A stretch of DNA of 64,000 nucleotides, from NCBI RefSeq assembly GCF_011046555.1, contig NZ_CP049246.1:1798001-1862000 (forward strand). Direction: 5' to 3'. Both the position numbers and the translations under genes were made by a program. Origin of the DNA: Sphingobacterium lactis. Lineage in GTDB: Bacteria > Bacteroidota > Bacteroidia > Sphingobacteriales > Sphingobacteriaceae. The number at the start of each line of letters is the position of its first letter. Position 1 is the stretch's first letter. Of the stretch, positions 17,163-25,564 are shown piece by piece. The notes under the pieces are model-generated. The model had not been told where the DNA came from, did no database searches, and saw only the letters and a list, made by a program, of their open reading frames with translations.

Positions 17163-18824
17163 TTATTGTAAGGACAATCCAATATAATAATTATATGTAT
17201 CCACCTTAAAGTTCGCTTTTGTCAGTCCTTCCAGCCTGTGTATCTTAAATTTTGTTGTAGGCGTAATCAATTTCCGCTTGCCATCTTTGTCAAAGATATG
17301 AACCGGCATCGTGAAGTCCTTAACAGCTGAAATCCAACGGATCATGAACACGCCCGGACTGTTCTCGATTACCTCCAACGTCGGGATGTTATTGGTTTGC
17401 ACGTACTGTTCGAACGTCTTCGTCAGGTCGATCCCCGAATGTGTATTCATATACGTTAAGATGTCGTTGTAGTCAACTGTCTTATGGTAGAAGGTGCTGT
17501 TCAATCCGCGCAGAATTTCCCGCCATTTGTCATCGTCGTCGATCATCGTACGGATCATGTTGTGTAACACACCGCCTTTGTTGTACATATCACCGGAACC
17601 TTCCTTATTGACATTGTACGGACCCTGGATCGGACTGTTATTTTGAATCCCTCGACGGTTCCCGTTGACATATGCTTGGCTGGCTTCTTTACCATAGAAA
17701 TAGTCGATAAATAGCGCCTCCGAATAATTCGTGAAACTTTCATGGATCCACATATCGGCGAGGTCCTTCGCGGTAATGTTGTTCCCGAACCACTCGTGCC
17801 CCGATTCGTGAACCACGATGAAGTCCCATTTCATGCCCCATCCGGTACGTGAGCCATCATTGCCGAGGTAACCATTGATGAATTTGTTCCCGTAGGCGAT
17901 CGCACTTTGGTGCTCCATCCCCAAGTGAGCAGTTTCTACCAATTTGTAACCATCTTCATAGAACGGATATGGCCCAAACCAATGTTCAAATGCTTTTAGG
18001 GTTTCCTGCGCATTTTTCTTGAGGTGCCCAATCTTTTTGGCATTTTCCTTAAGGACATAGTAATCCAGTTTCAACAGGCCCTTTTCTCCGGAATAGGTCT
18101 CCTGGAAATGCGCATAATCGCCGATATTCAGTGCAACGTTGTAATTGTTGATGGGGTTGTCCACCTTCCAGTGGTACTTGGTGTACCCGTCCTTTAACTT
18201 CTCCGTTTTCACCAAGCGGCCGTTGGAGACATTCATGACGCCATTGGGTACTGCCACCGAAATCAACATGCTGCTGACTTCATCCGACTGATGATCCTTA
18301 TTTGGCCACCAAACGCTGGCACCCAAACCTTGACATGCGGTAGCAACCCAAGGTTTCCCTTGGCTATCCTGTTTCCAGTCAAATCCACCATCCCAAGGTG
18401 CACGTGTAGCCTGAATCGGCGTTCCTGAATAATGAACCGTAAAGGAATCTACCTTACCCTTTTCAATGGTGCTGGGGAAATCGACGAAGACAGCATTGAA
18501 TTCCCGACTGAAGGGCAAGGATTTTCCTTGGTATTCCACTTTATCCACCGACAGGTTATCGAACAGGTCAAACTGTAGTTTGTTGAAAGCATCTACCGCC
18601 TTGAATTTGAATAGGTTGGTTCCGGATATGGATTTGTTCTCCACGTCCACGCGGACATCCAAATGGTAGTACTGTATATCGTAACAGGTCCTGAGCGGTG
18701 TAAGTTCACCACGCAGGGAATCGGCCTTGGTGTACAGTTCCTTTGCTTTCATCAATTGTGCGTCTGCTTGCTGTATCCCCGCAGCCAACAGCACTCCAAA
18801 TAGGATAGGTTTTATGTTCATCAT
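17163..18824 (-). CDS. Secreted M1-family metallo-aminopeptidase
   Basis: About 553 residues from the first of two adjacent ATGs (18824, 18821); the frame extends further but then overlaps polX. A signal peptide (MNIKPILFGVLLAAG...ADAQ) predicts export. The M1 beta-sandwich domain is followed by a catalytic domain with GMEHQSAIAYGN and the zinc motif HESGHEWFGN (about 339-348), plus the third ligand Glu in WIHESFTNYSEA. The usual GAMEN exopeptidase motif is GMEHQ, as in many Bacteroidota members. It is shorter than the 850-residue PepN type and lacks a large C-terminal domain. The start is 7 bp after the polX stop, so the two may be cotranscribed. Confidence 0.9.
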   Translation of the reverse strand: MMNIKPILFGVLLAAGIQQADAQLMKAKELYTKADSLRGELTPLRTCYDIQYYHLDVRVDVENKSISGTNLFKFKAVDAFNKLQFDLFDNLSVDKVEYQGKSLPFSREFNAVFVDFPSTIEKGKVDSFTVHYSGTPIQATRAPWDGGFDWKQDSQGKPWVATACQGLGASVWWPNKDHQSDEVSSMLISVAVPNGVMNVSNGRLVKTEKLKDGYTKYHWKVDNPINNYNVALNIGDYAHFQETYSGEKGLLKLDYYVLKENAKKIGHLKKNAQETLKAFEHWFGPYPFYEDGYKLVETAHLGMEHQSAIAYGNKFINGYLGNDGSRTGWGMKWDFIVVHESGHEWFGNNITAKDLADMWIHESFTNYSEALFIDYFYGKEASQAYVNGNRRGIQNNSPIQGPYNVNKEGSGDMYNKGGVLHNMIRTMIDDDDKWREILRGLNSTFYHKTVDYNDILTYMNTHSGIDLTKTFEQYVQTNNIPTLEVIENSPGVFMIRWISAVKDFTMPVHIFDKDGKRKLITPTTKFKIHRLEGLTKANFKVDTYNYYIGLSLQ

Positions 18825-18831
18825 GCTTTCG

Positions 18832-20505
18832 CTAAATAATTGGTTGTTTCTTTTTGTTAAAGTACGCTTCGATTTCGGAAAGACCAAACGCATTGAGGCA
18901 ATTCTCCTTGGTCAATCCGCCCTTCCGCGCTACGTATACCCCATATTCCATGTCCAGATGGCCTTCTTTTCGGTGGGCATCGGGATTGATGGAGAGCAAT
19001 ACGCCCTTCTCCAGTGCATATTGGTGCCATCGCCAATCCAGATCCAAACGCAATGGGTTGGCATTGATTTCAATAACGACCTGGTTTGCGGCACAGGCAT
19101 CGATTACCTTTTTGAAATCCAGGGGATAACCGGCGCGCGATAGCAAAAGTCGTCCCGTTGGGTGACCCAGAATTGTGGTATAGGGGTTTTCAATGGCCTT
19201 GATGATGCGATTTGTTGCTTTCTCCTGATCCATTTTCAGGTTGGCGTGGATCGAGGCCACCACGAAATCAAATTTCGCCAGGATCTCGTCGGGATAATCC
19301 AGGGATCCATCCCCTAGGATATCCGATTCGATACCCTTGAATATCCTGAATGGTGCTAATTCGGCATTCAATTGGTCGATTTCCTGCCATTGTGCTTCTA
19401 CGGTTTCAATGGCAAGCCCTCGGGCGTAAACTGCCGTTCGGGAGTGGTCACAGATTCCTAGGTATTCCAAGCCCAGTTCTTCCTTGCAGTACAGGGCCAT
19501 ATCCTTGAGGGTATGCACGCCATCGCTATAGGTTGAGTGGTTGTGCAGGGAGCCTTTCAGGTCGGCATAGGTAATCAGGTGGGGGAGGTCATTTGTTCTT
19601 GCTTTCTCGATCTCATTTGTGCCCTCGCGCAGCTCCGGTTCGATATAGGCAAGGCCCAATGCTTTATAAATAGCTTCCTCACTGTCAAGTTCCTGAATTT
19701 CGCCTATTTCCTTCAGTGCGGCGATATGCTTTTCTGACCCTGTGGTCAACAAAAGATTCTTGGCATAAGCTACTTCCGGGCTTGCAATAACTTCGACCGC
19801 AAATCCATTTTGCTCCTTAAAGCTGATCTTTCCGTTCGTTGCTTGGACATCAAATTCGAAGTCCAATGCTCGGATGGCCTGTTCCACAGCATCTATATCG
19901 GCAGCTATCAGTATCTCGATTTTTTGCAGCACTTCCATCTTACGGCGGTAATCACCTGTAAAACTTATCGCAGCCATTGGCAGCTGTTCCTGCAGATGGC
20001 CCATGAGCTCCTGTGCTGAAGGCAGTGCCTTCGCATATAAAAACCAACCTTGGCTGGCAATCGAGAATTCGATGGCTTTCTTGATTTCCTCCTGCGTTTT
20101 CAGCCCAAAGCCCTTGGCTTCGACCAAGCGGTTTTCATTACAGGCATAATAAAGCTCCCCAACAGACTCGATCTCCAGATCCTTCCAGATGATCAACACC
20201 TTTTTTGGCCCGAGCCCCTTTATCTTCATCATCTCGATAATTCCTTCCGGTGTTTTTGCCAGGAGATTCTCCAACTCCGGAAATGTCCCGGTCGTAACGA
20301 CCTGCAGGATCTTTTCAGCTGTGCTCTTGCCGATATTCGGTTGTTCACTCAGCGCTTCCAGATCGAGACTGCTTGCCGCAACGGGAAGCTTGTCGATCCG
20401 AAAGGAGGCCGTCGCCATAGCCTTGGTCCGAAAAGGGTTTTCATGGTGAAGTTCCATCAATTGGGAACATAGTTTAAATACTTTGGCTATGTCTTTATTT
20501 GTCAT
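18832..20505 (-). CDS. polX: PolX-type protein: family X polymerase fold fused to PHP nuclease
   Basis: 557 residues. The N-terminal 8-kDa-like region holds helix-hairpin-helix segments (about 57-66, 94-107, 130-141). The polymerase palm is recognisable from GDYRRKMEVLQKIE (184-197), but where active enzymes have GDxD this reads QKIE (Lys195, Glu197). The third carboxylate is Glu238 instead of Asp. The C-terminal PHP domain (about 315-557) keeps its metal ligands: HNH at 321-323, DH at 353-354, HPTGRL, and PDAH near the end. PHP domains of bacterial PolX act as 3'-5' exonuclease or AP endonuclease in base-excision repair. I infer the nuclease is active and polymerisation is lost or weak. Confidence 0.9.
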   Translation of the reverse strand: MTNKDIAKVFKLCSQLMELHHENPFRTKAMATASFRIDKLPVAASSLDLEALSEQPNIGKSTAEKILQVVTTGTFPELENLLAKTPEGIIEMMKIKGLGPKKVLIIWKDLEIESVGELYYACNENRLVEAKGFGLKTQEEIKKAIEFSIASQGWFLYAKALPSAQELMGHLQEQLPMAAISFTGDYRRKMEVLQKIEILIAADIDAVEQAIRALDFEFDVQATNGKISFKEQNGFAVEVIASPEVAYAKNLLLTTGSEKHIAALKEIGEIQELDSEEAIYKALGLAYIEPELREGTNEIEKARTNDLPHLITYADLKGSLHNHSTYSDGVHTLKDMALYCKEELGLEYLGICDHSRTAVYARGLAIETVEAQWQEIDQLNAELAPFRIFKGIESDILGDGSLDYPDEILAKFDFVVASIHANLKMDQEKATNRIIKAIENPYTTILGHPTGRLLLSRAGYPLDFKKVIDACAANQVVIEINANPLRLDLDWRWHQYALEKGVLLSINPDAHRKEGHLDMEYGVYVARKGGLTKENCLNAFGLSEIEAYFNKKKQPII

Positions 20506-20529
20506 CTTAAATTATCAATGTGGGAATAC

Positions 20530-20537
20530 CAAAAGTA
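20530..20537 (-). promoter_or_regulatory. -7 element (TACTTTTG) for polX
   Basis: Minus-strand TACTTTTG fits TAnnTTTG and lies 24 bp upstream of the polX ATG. No convincing -33 partner. Confidence 0.4.
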
Positions 20538-20638
20538 CAAAATAAGTCGGGAGAAAGGGAATGGAATTCCGGGAAAGAGTACAAGAGAAGAAGGAACGGC
20601 AGGGGAGAAAGGTTCAAGCTGTGGCGCAGGGCAAATAA

Positions 20639-20669
20639 AAAATCCTGAGGCGGGGAACCTCAGGATTTT
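20639..20669 (-). terminator. Strong hairpin with T-run on minus strand
   Basis: AAAATCCTGAGG (20639-20650) and CCTCAGGATTTT (20658-20669) form a 12-bp stem with a 7-nt loop. On the minus strand it is followed by TTTTTTATTT and looks like a terminator, but ndh already ends at 20844-20871. The RNA it would end is therefore unknown; it could instead be the 5' hairpin of a plus-strand transcript. Confidence 0.6.
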
Positions 20670-20694
20670 ACCAAACCAATTATTAACCTAAATT

Positions 20695-20816
20695 ATGAAA
20701 TTATATACTCAATTACTCTTTTGCTTTTCTTTGCTATTATAACGCCGACTAGTATGGTTTCTTGTGTTGGCAATTGCAGATTAACATCTTTTAACAATTC
20801 GATTCCCGTTTGCTAA
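20695..20816 (+). pseudogene. Possible remnant of a small exported protein (frameshifted)
   Basis: The ATG at 20695 opens a 15-codon frame (MKLYTQLLFCFSLLL). The overlapping frame, reached if one A were added to ATGAAATTA, would read a Lys-start, a hydrophobic ITLLLFFAII segment and MVSC, which looks like a lipoprotein signal, and then continue to a stop at 20814. The sequence before the ATG (CCAATTATTAACCTAAATT) resembles leaders of exported proteins in this lineage. It may be a decayed gene head or chance; U-rich codons make hydrophobic peptides in any frame. Confidence 0.25.
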
Positions 20817-20843
20817 ACGGATTTATCGAATTGCATTAAAAAC

Positions 20844-20871
20844 AAAAAAGGCCCTTTCTTGCGAAAGGACC
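20844..20871 (-). terminator. Terminator of the NDH-2 gene
   Basis: Minus strand GGTCCTTTC (20871-20863), loop GCAA, GAAAGGGCC (20858-20850), then six T. A 9-bp stem with one G-U pair, 23 bp after the stop codon. Confidence 0.85.
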
Positions 20872-20893
20872 TAGCAGTTTATTTAGTTTGTTT

Positions 20894-22207
20894 TTAATGC
20901 TGTACGTCTTCAGTTTTCTTCGGTTCTGGTTCCGGGCGTTCGTACTTGTGGATGATCAGGCGGATACCTGAGTTCTTCGTCAAGAATTTAATCGACCAGT
21001 TCACGAATGTGACCAATCTGTTCCGGAATCCGAAGATGGATACCAAGTGAACAAACATCCAGGTCATCCAGGCAATGAAGCCTTTCATGTGCAAGCTACC
21101 CATATCTACTACGGCTCTGTTGCGTCCTACGGTAGCCATGGATCCTTTATCGAAGTATTTGAAATTGCTGTTTTCTTGGTTCCCCAATTTGTTGACGATG
21201 TGCTTTGCCACAAAGTTTCCTTGTTGTTGCGCCACAGGTGCTACACCAGGTAACCCTCTAGGGTTGTCTTCGGTTATCATCGCAGAGACGTCACCAATTG
21301 CATATACATCTTCCATTCCTTCTACACGGCATTGCTCATCGATACGGATTCTGTTTCCGCGTTCTATGATTTCCGGGTTGATACCTTCCGGCATCTGCCC
21401 CATAACTCCGGCACCCCAGATTACGGTTTTCGTAGGAATTTTCTCGCCTGAGGAAAGGGTAACCGTGTTGCCATCGTAATCCGTTACGACAGTATTCAAT
21501 ATCGTCTTGACACCCAATTCATGCAGATAGCGCTCGGCATCGCGTGAGGATTTCTCCGATAGGGCACCCAAGATCTTGCCTGTTCCTTCTACCAGATATA
21601 CTTTCATCTCGTAGGTCGAAAGTTCAGGGTAATCTTTCTTCAGCATGTGCTGTTGGTATTCGGCAATCGCTCCGGAAAGCTCCACACCCGTCGGGCCACC
21701 ACCTACAACAACAAAGTTCAAATAACGCTCTCTGTCCTCGGTGTTCTTGCGCAATACGGCTTCTTCTAAGTTCTGCAATAGGTAGCTCCGGATATTCAGG
21801 GCTTCCACGATGCTCTTCATCGGTAGGGCATATTTTTCTACCTGTTTATTACCGAAGAAGTTGGAAGTAGCACCCGTTGCAATGATCAAATAATCGTAAT
21901 CGTAATCGGCAACCGAAGTGTGCACAATCTTTTGGACAGGGTCAATGCGGAAAACTTCAGCCAGACGGAAACGGAAGTTCTTCTGGTTCTTGAACATTTT
22001 ACGCAATGGGAAAGATATCGAATCCGATGCTAAAGTTCCGGTCGCAACCTGGTACATCAGGGGCTGGAAGGTATGGTAATTGTTTCGGTCGATCAGCAGT
22101 ACTTCAACCTCTTTGTTTTTCAACTGCCTAGCGGCTTCTACACCTCCGAATCCTGCTCCTATAATAATTACTCTTGGAAAGTTTCTTTCAGAACGATTTA
22201 GCAACAT
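20894..22207 (-). CDS. ndh: Type II NADH:quinone oxidoreductase-like flavoprotein
   Basis: 437 residues. Two nucleotide-binding folds: FAD site VIIIGAGFGGVEAARQL near residue 12 and NAD(P)H site VVVGGGPTGVELSGAIAEY near 165. A later AIGDVSA segment closes the FAD site. NDHTFQPLMYQVA-like RNNYHTFQPLMYQVATG is typical of NDH-2 enzymes. These pass electrons from NADH to quinone without pumping protons and bind the membrane peripherally; the hydrophobic C-terminal region (about 370-400) fits this. Monocistronic by its own terminator. A sulfide:quinone-type or carotenoid-type relative is less likely. Confidence 0.9.
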   Translation of the reverse strand: MLLNRSERNFPRVIIIGAGFGGVEAARQLKNKEVEVLLIDRNNYHTFQPLMYQVATGTLASDSISFPLRKMFKNQKNFRFRLAEVFRIDPVQKIVHTSVADYDYDYLIIATGATSNFFGNKQVEKYALPMKSIVEALNIRSYLLQNLEEAVLRKNTEDRERYLNFVVVGGGPTGVELSGAIAEYQQHMLKKDYPELSTYEMKVYLVEGTGKILGALSEKSSRDAERYLHELGVKTILNTVVTDYDGNTVTLSSGEKIPTKTVIWGAGVMGQMPEGINPEIIERGNRIRIDEQCRVEGMEDVYAIGDVSAMITEDNPRGLPGVAPVAQQQGNFVAKHIVNKLGNQENSNFKYFDKGSMATVGRNRAVVDMGSLHMKGFIAWMTWMFVHLVSIFGFRNRLVTFVNWSIKFLTKNSGIRLIIHKYERPEPEPKKTEDVQH

Positions 22208-22394
22208 AATACTTTCTTGTTATAAGAATTTTAAAATAAGGCACAAATATCTGACATTTTTCAGTCTTATTCAGCAATAAATTGCATTAATTTTATGTAA
22301 AACTGGATTTATCTGTTTAAACGTGTGCTATCTTCTTTGTTATCAATTACTTATTGCCTACCATCTAAGTGTTATAAGTACACTATTTGTTTAC

Positions 22395-22724
22395 TTATTG
22401 TAAACTGCCTTTGATCTTTATGGATAATCCATTATCCTCATCGGTTAACCGCAGTTGGCAAGCAAGTCTGCTGTTGTCATCCGAATCGGGGAGTGTATCC
22501 AACATATCCAGCTCCTGATCTTCAGGTGCAGGAAGGTTCTCCCCGCCGGATAATACCTCCACATGGCAGGTCGCGCAGAGCGCCATTCCGCCACAGGTAG
22601 CCAGGATGTCATATTCTGATGCTTTCAGGATCTCCATCAAGCTCAGGTTGATATCCGTTGGGACCAACACCTCTTGTGTACTGCCGTCCCTGTCTTCTAC
22701 ATTGATCGTGATCGTGTTTTCCAT
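22395..22724 (-). CDS. 2Fe-2S ferredoxin
   Basis: 109 residues from the ATG at 22724, chosen because it falls directly after the stop of the FNR gene (22726); an upstream ATG would overlap it. Cluster ligands are CGGMALCATC plus a later LACQL Cys, the spacing of adrenodoxin/putidaredoxin-type ferredoxins. Acidic throughout. Likely electron carrier reduced by the upstream reductase. Last gene of the marR-FNR-ferredoxin operon. Confidence 0.93.
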   Translation of the reverse strand: MENTITINVEDRDGSTQEVLVPTDINLSLMEILKASEYDILATCGGMALCATCHVEVLSGGENLPAPEDQELDMLDTLPDSDDNSRLACQLRLTDEDNGLSIKIKGSLQ

Positions 22725-22725
22725 C

Positions 22726-23730
22726 TTAGAATGCATTTACTCCATTTACGGTTGTGTATTTAAAACTCAGCTTTTGCTCCGGATATACATATTTAAAGGC
22801 ACTCTGCGCCATAAGCGCAGCCTCATGGTAACCACAGAGGATCAATTTCAGCTTGCCGGGATAGGTGTTGATATCCCCGATTGCGAATATGCGTTCCACA
22901 TTGGTGGAATAGTCAAAGGTATTCACGGCGATCGCATTTTTATCGATGGTCAATCCCCAGTCGGCAATCGGTCCCAATTTCGGGCTCAAGCCATACAAGG
23001 GGATAAAGTGATCCGTAGGAAGAACAACCTCTTCCTTACTTTTGTTGGTTAAATGTATCGTTTCCAAGTGGCCATTGCCGTTCAACTTGTGCAGGTTGTG
23101 GGATAGCAACAGGTTGATCTTTCCTTGCTGTGCTAGATTGAAGACCTTCTCAGCTGAATCCGGTGCGCCGCGGAAGCTGTCGCTACGGTGTACCAGGGTT
23201 ACTTCCTTGGCAATATCGCTCAGGAAGATGGTCCAGTCGAGGGCAGAATCACCACCGCCAGCAATAACAATGCGCTGATCACGGAATTTTTCCGGATCCT
23301 TCACCATGTAGTGCACATTTTTGCCTTCATAGGTAGTCAGGTTTTCCAACTCTGGTTTGCGTGGTTCGAAACAACCCAAGCCACCAGCGATCACGACTAC
23401 TTGGCAGTGGATCTGTGTGCCTTCGGAACCCACAACAATATAAGACCCATCATCCTGCTTCTGTAGGGCATCTACCCGTTCGCCAAGTGAGAAGGTCGGT
23501 TGGAAAGGCTTGATCTGTTCCAATTGGTTATCGATGAGCTCCTGAGCCGTGATACTCGGGTATCCCGGGATATCGTAGATCGGTTTATGCGGGTAGATTT
23601 CGGAAAGTTGCCCGCCGATCTGAGGCAAGGCATCGATCAAATGGCAGCGCATTTTCAATAATCCTGCTTCAAATACTGCAAATAGACCGACCGGTCCTGC
23701 TCCAATAATGCAAATATCTGTTGTAATCAT
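22726..23730 (-). CDS. Thioredoxin-reductase-like ferredoxin--NADP(+) reductase
   Basis: 334 residues with two Rossmann folds: FAD motif CIIGAGPVGLFAVFEAG near residue 7 and NADPH motif VIAGGGDSALDWTIFLS near 152, and a late FAIGDINTYPGK. There is no CxxC redox pair as in thioredoxin reductases, which marks it as an FNR of the Bacillus YumC/Chlorobium type. It reduces ferredoxin with NADPH. Two base pairs separate it from marR upstream and its stop abuts the ferredoxin start. Confidence 0.92.
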   Translation of the reverse strand: MITTDICIIGAGPVGLFAVFEAGLLKMRCHLIDALPQIGGQLSEIYPHKPIYDIPGYPSITAQELIDNQLEQIKPFQPTFSLGERVDALQKQDDGSYIVVGSEGTQIHCQVVVIAGGLGCFEPRKPELENLTTYEGKNVHYMVKDPEKFRDQRIVIAGGGDSALDWTIFLSDIAKEVTLVHRSDSFRGAPDSAEKVFNLAQQGKINLLLSHNLHKLNGNGHLETIHLTNKSKEEVVLPTDHFIPLYGLSPKLGPIADWGLTIDKNAIAVNTFDYSTNVERIFAIGDINTYPGKLKLILCGYHEAALMAQSAFKYVYPEQKLSFKYTTVNGVNAF

Positions 23731-23732
23731 AT

Positions 23733-24170
23733 CTATACGGTTTCTAAGTTTTTATAAATTGTATTTAATATTCTCGTGAAATGTTCAAAATCCTCCTCGC
23801 TCAGGTTCTCCCAAGCTTTCATCCGGAAATCCTTAACCAAGGGTGCCAAGTTATGCACCTGCTCCTTGCCCAATTCAGTCAGTTGCACATGCAGGCAACG
23901 GCGATCCGTAGGGTGTTCCACACGCATGACCGTTCCTTTCTTGATCAACAGATCGACGATTCGCGTCAGCGTTGGTTGATCTTTGCCACAGCGGTCCGCA
24001 AGGTCTTTATGAGTCAGGTCTTCCTGCTCATATAAGGTTTTCAGGACCGACCATTGGTCCACCGTCAAGTCGATGCCATTTGCGTTGAATGAAGATTGCG
24101 CAAATTGCTTCACCCGTCGGGCCGTACGGTCCAGAACGAAGGAATATTGATTGTACTTTTCTTTTAGCAT
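23733..24170 (-). CDS. MarR-family transcriptional regulator
   Basis: 145 residues, usual size. A winged helix-turn-helix covers about 35-100: LTVDQWSVLKTLYEQEDLTHKDLADRCGKDQPTLTRIVDLL and then the wing with VEHPTDRRCLHVQLTELG. MarR proteins bind as dimers and often respond to phenolics, oxidants or fatty-acid-like ligands. First gene of the operon with FNR and ferredoxin, so it probably regulates its own operon and possibly the desaturase upstream. Confidence 0.93.
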   Translation of the reverse strand: MLKEKYNQYSFVLDRTARRVKQFAQSSFNANGIDLTVDQWSVLKTLYEQEDLTHKDLADRCGKDQPTLTRIVDLLIKKGTVMRVEHPTDRRCLHVQLTELGKEQVHNLAPLVKDFRMKAWENLSEEDFEHFTRILNTIYKNLETV

Positions 24171-24186
24171 AACAATTATTAGTATG

Positions 24187-24229
24187 ACAAGTAAATGTAG
24201 ACAAAGTTTAGCACAAGTAAAAGTTTAGA
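24187..24229. promoter_or_regulatory. Direct repeats upstream of marR, candidate operator
   Basis: ACAAGTAAA occurs at 24187-24195 and 24213-24221, each followed by GTTTAG (24205-24210 and 24223-24228). The repeats lie 15-60 bp before the marR start, where promoter and operator are expected. A run of eight G sits further upstream at 24269-24276. Confidence 0.4.
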
Positions 24230-24327
24230 CAGCTATTTTGATATAAAGATTACGGAATCAGTGCAGAAGGGGGGGGATAGCAACTGTTTTAACGCTGCGG
24301 GGAGATTGATGGGTGGTATATTAATAG

Positions 24328-24352
24328 AAAAGCCGCTTGGTAGCGGCTTTTT
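24328..24352. terminator. Terminator after the desaturase gene
   Basis: AAAAGCCGC (24328-24336), 6-nt loop, GCGGCTTTT (24343-24351). On the minus strand it lies 12 bp after the desaturase stop and is followed by T-rich sequence, separating the desaturase from marR. Confidence 0.85.
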
Positions 24353-24364
24353 GCTATTTTGGGA

Positions 24365-25357
24365 TTAGTAGATCCATTTGAATTGGTATTCCTTTTCAGG
24401 AATTTTGATGCGGTCGGCAAGGCGCAATAACCGGTCTGGCAAGGCCATCAGGTAATCACGTGCCTTTTCACCTTTTTCATTGAGGCCGGTAACTTGGTCA
24501 ATCTTCCAGTCTGCGATCAGGTCTTTCAGGATATCCACGTAATCGACTGCGGTATACACACCCAAACGCTGCGCTGCATCCGAGAAATGAGAGAAAGCTC
24601 CACCTTGAGGACCACCCGATTCCCGAAGGAAGTGAGCAGGCATAACAATCTTCTTGCGCATCATATCCTCGAAAGCCAACATCACCTCACTTGGGTCAAC
24701 TGCCATCGCGTGGGAGATAAAGGACATATACGCTTTTGCATGTCGTGCTTCATCCGCAGCGATCACACCGCACATTTTTGCCAGTAGCTTGTCACCACTC
24801 TTTTTGGAAAGGCCGGATACCCGTCTATGGGATACATTGGTTGCCAATTCCTGGAAAGAGGTGTATATAAAGTTCCGGTATGGATCAGCTCCGGTACCGA
24901 TATCAAAACCATCCTGGATCAGGTATTGCGTAGACATTTCAAATTCACGCATGTTGATCCGTCCGGATAGGTATAAATATTTGTTCAATAGATCACCGTG
25001 GCGGTTCTCTTCAGCGGTCCATGCACGGACCCACTTCATCCAACCTCCCTGTTCATTCTTGTCTACCTCTTCCACCATGGTCAACCACGATTCATAGGTA
25101 GGCAAAGCTTCTTCGGTAACCGTGTCACCGATCAGCACAGCAACCAAATCGTAAGGGAGCTCACGCGCGCTTTCCTGCAGGTCGCGGACTTCTTCGAAAA
25201 AAGTGTCACGGGATGAGTCCGGAAGAAAGTCGGCAGGTTGCCACATGTCCTCAACGGGTTTTAAATACTCGGACATCTCATTCAACATGAACGGTTCCAA
25301 GTAGGTCATGACCTCTTTTCTTGAGCCTTCTGGTATGTTTAAAGGTAATTCTTGCAT
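24365..25357 (-). CDS. Acyl-ACP desaturase
   Basis: About 330 residues from the ATG at 25357; a TTG seven codons upstream is a weaker start. Soluble di-iron desaturase of the plant stearoyl-ACP type. The two metal motifs are visible as EENRHG near residue 120 and DEARHA near 205, preceded by helices with conserved Glu. It introduces a cis double bond into acyl-ACP using O2 and electrons from reduced ferredoxin. The nearby FNR and ferredoxin genes on the same strand are obvious candidate electron donors. TACCTTTG (-7-like) lies just upstream of the ATG, which would give a very short leader. Confidence 0.93.
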   Translation of the reverse strand: MQELPLNIPEGSRKEVMTYLEPFMLNEMSEYLKPVEDMWQPADFLPDSSRDTFFEEVRDLQESARELPYDLVAVLIGDTVTEEALPTYESWLTMVEEVDKNEQGGWMKWVRAWTAEENRHGDLLNKYLYLSGRINMREFEMSTQYLIQDGFDIGTGADPYRNFIYTSFQELATNVSHRRVSGLSKKSGDKLLAKMCGVIAADEARHAKAYMSFISHAMAVDPSEVMLAFEDMMRKKIVMPAHFLRESGGPQGGAFSHFSDAAQRLGVYTAVDYVDILKDLIADWKIDQVTGLNEKGEKARDYLMALPDRLLRLADRIKIPEKEYQFKWIY

Positions 25358-25505
25358 ATTAGAAACAAAGGTAGTCAAACAATATTTAATAAATCTTTAA
25401 TATTCGTTTTATTTTGATGGGAATATTCTCCTACTATTCCGCTCAAATTTCAATGGTTCTCCAGTCGTAGATTCCGTTAATTATTACGTTTAAATAACCA
25501 ATATG

Positions 25506-25538
25506 TTGCCCATTATGTTTTATTTAGTGTTAACTTTG
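25506..25538 (+). promoter_or_regulatory. Promoter of sufS-sufE
   Basis: TTG (25506-25508), 22 bp, TAACTTTG (25531-25538), a full -7 match with a long spacer, 26 bp before the TTG start codon. Confidence 0.5.
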
Positions 25539-25564
25539 TAGTTTGAAATCAAAATAAATATACA

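Noticed and set aside
25358-25378. TTG start of the desaturase seven codons upstream
   Set aside because: The extension would overlap a TACCTTTG promoter-like element, and the ATG at 25357 gives a normal N-terminus.
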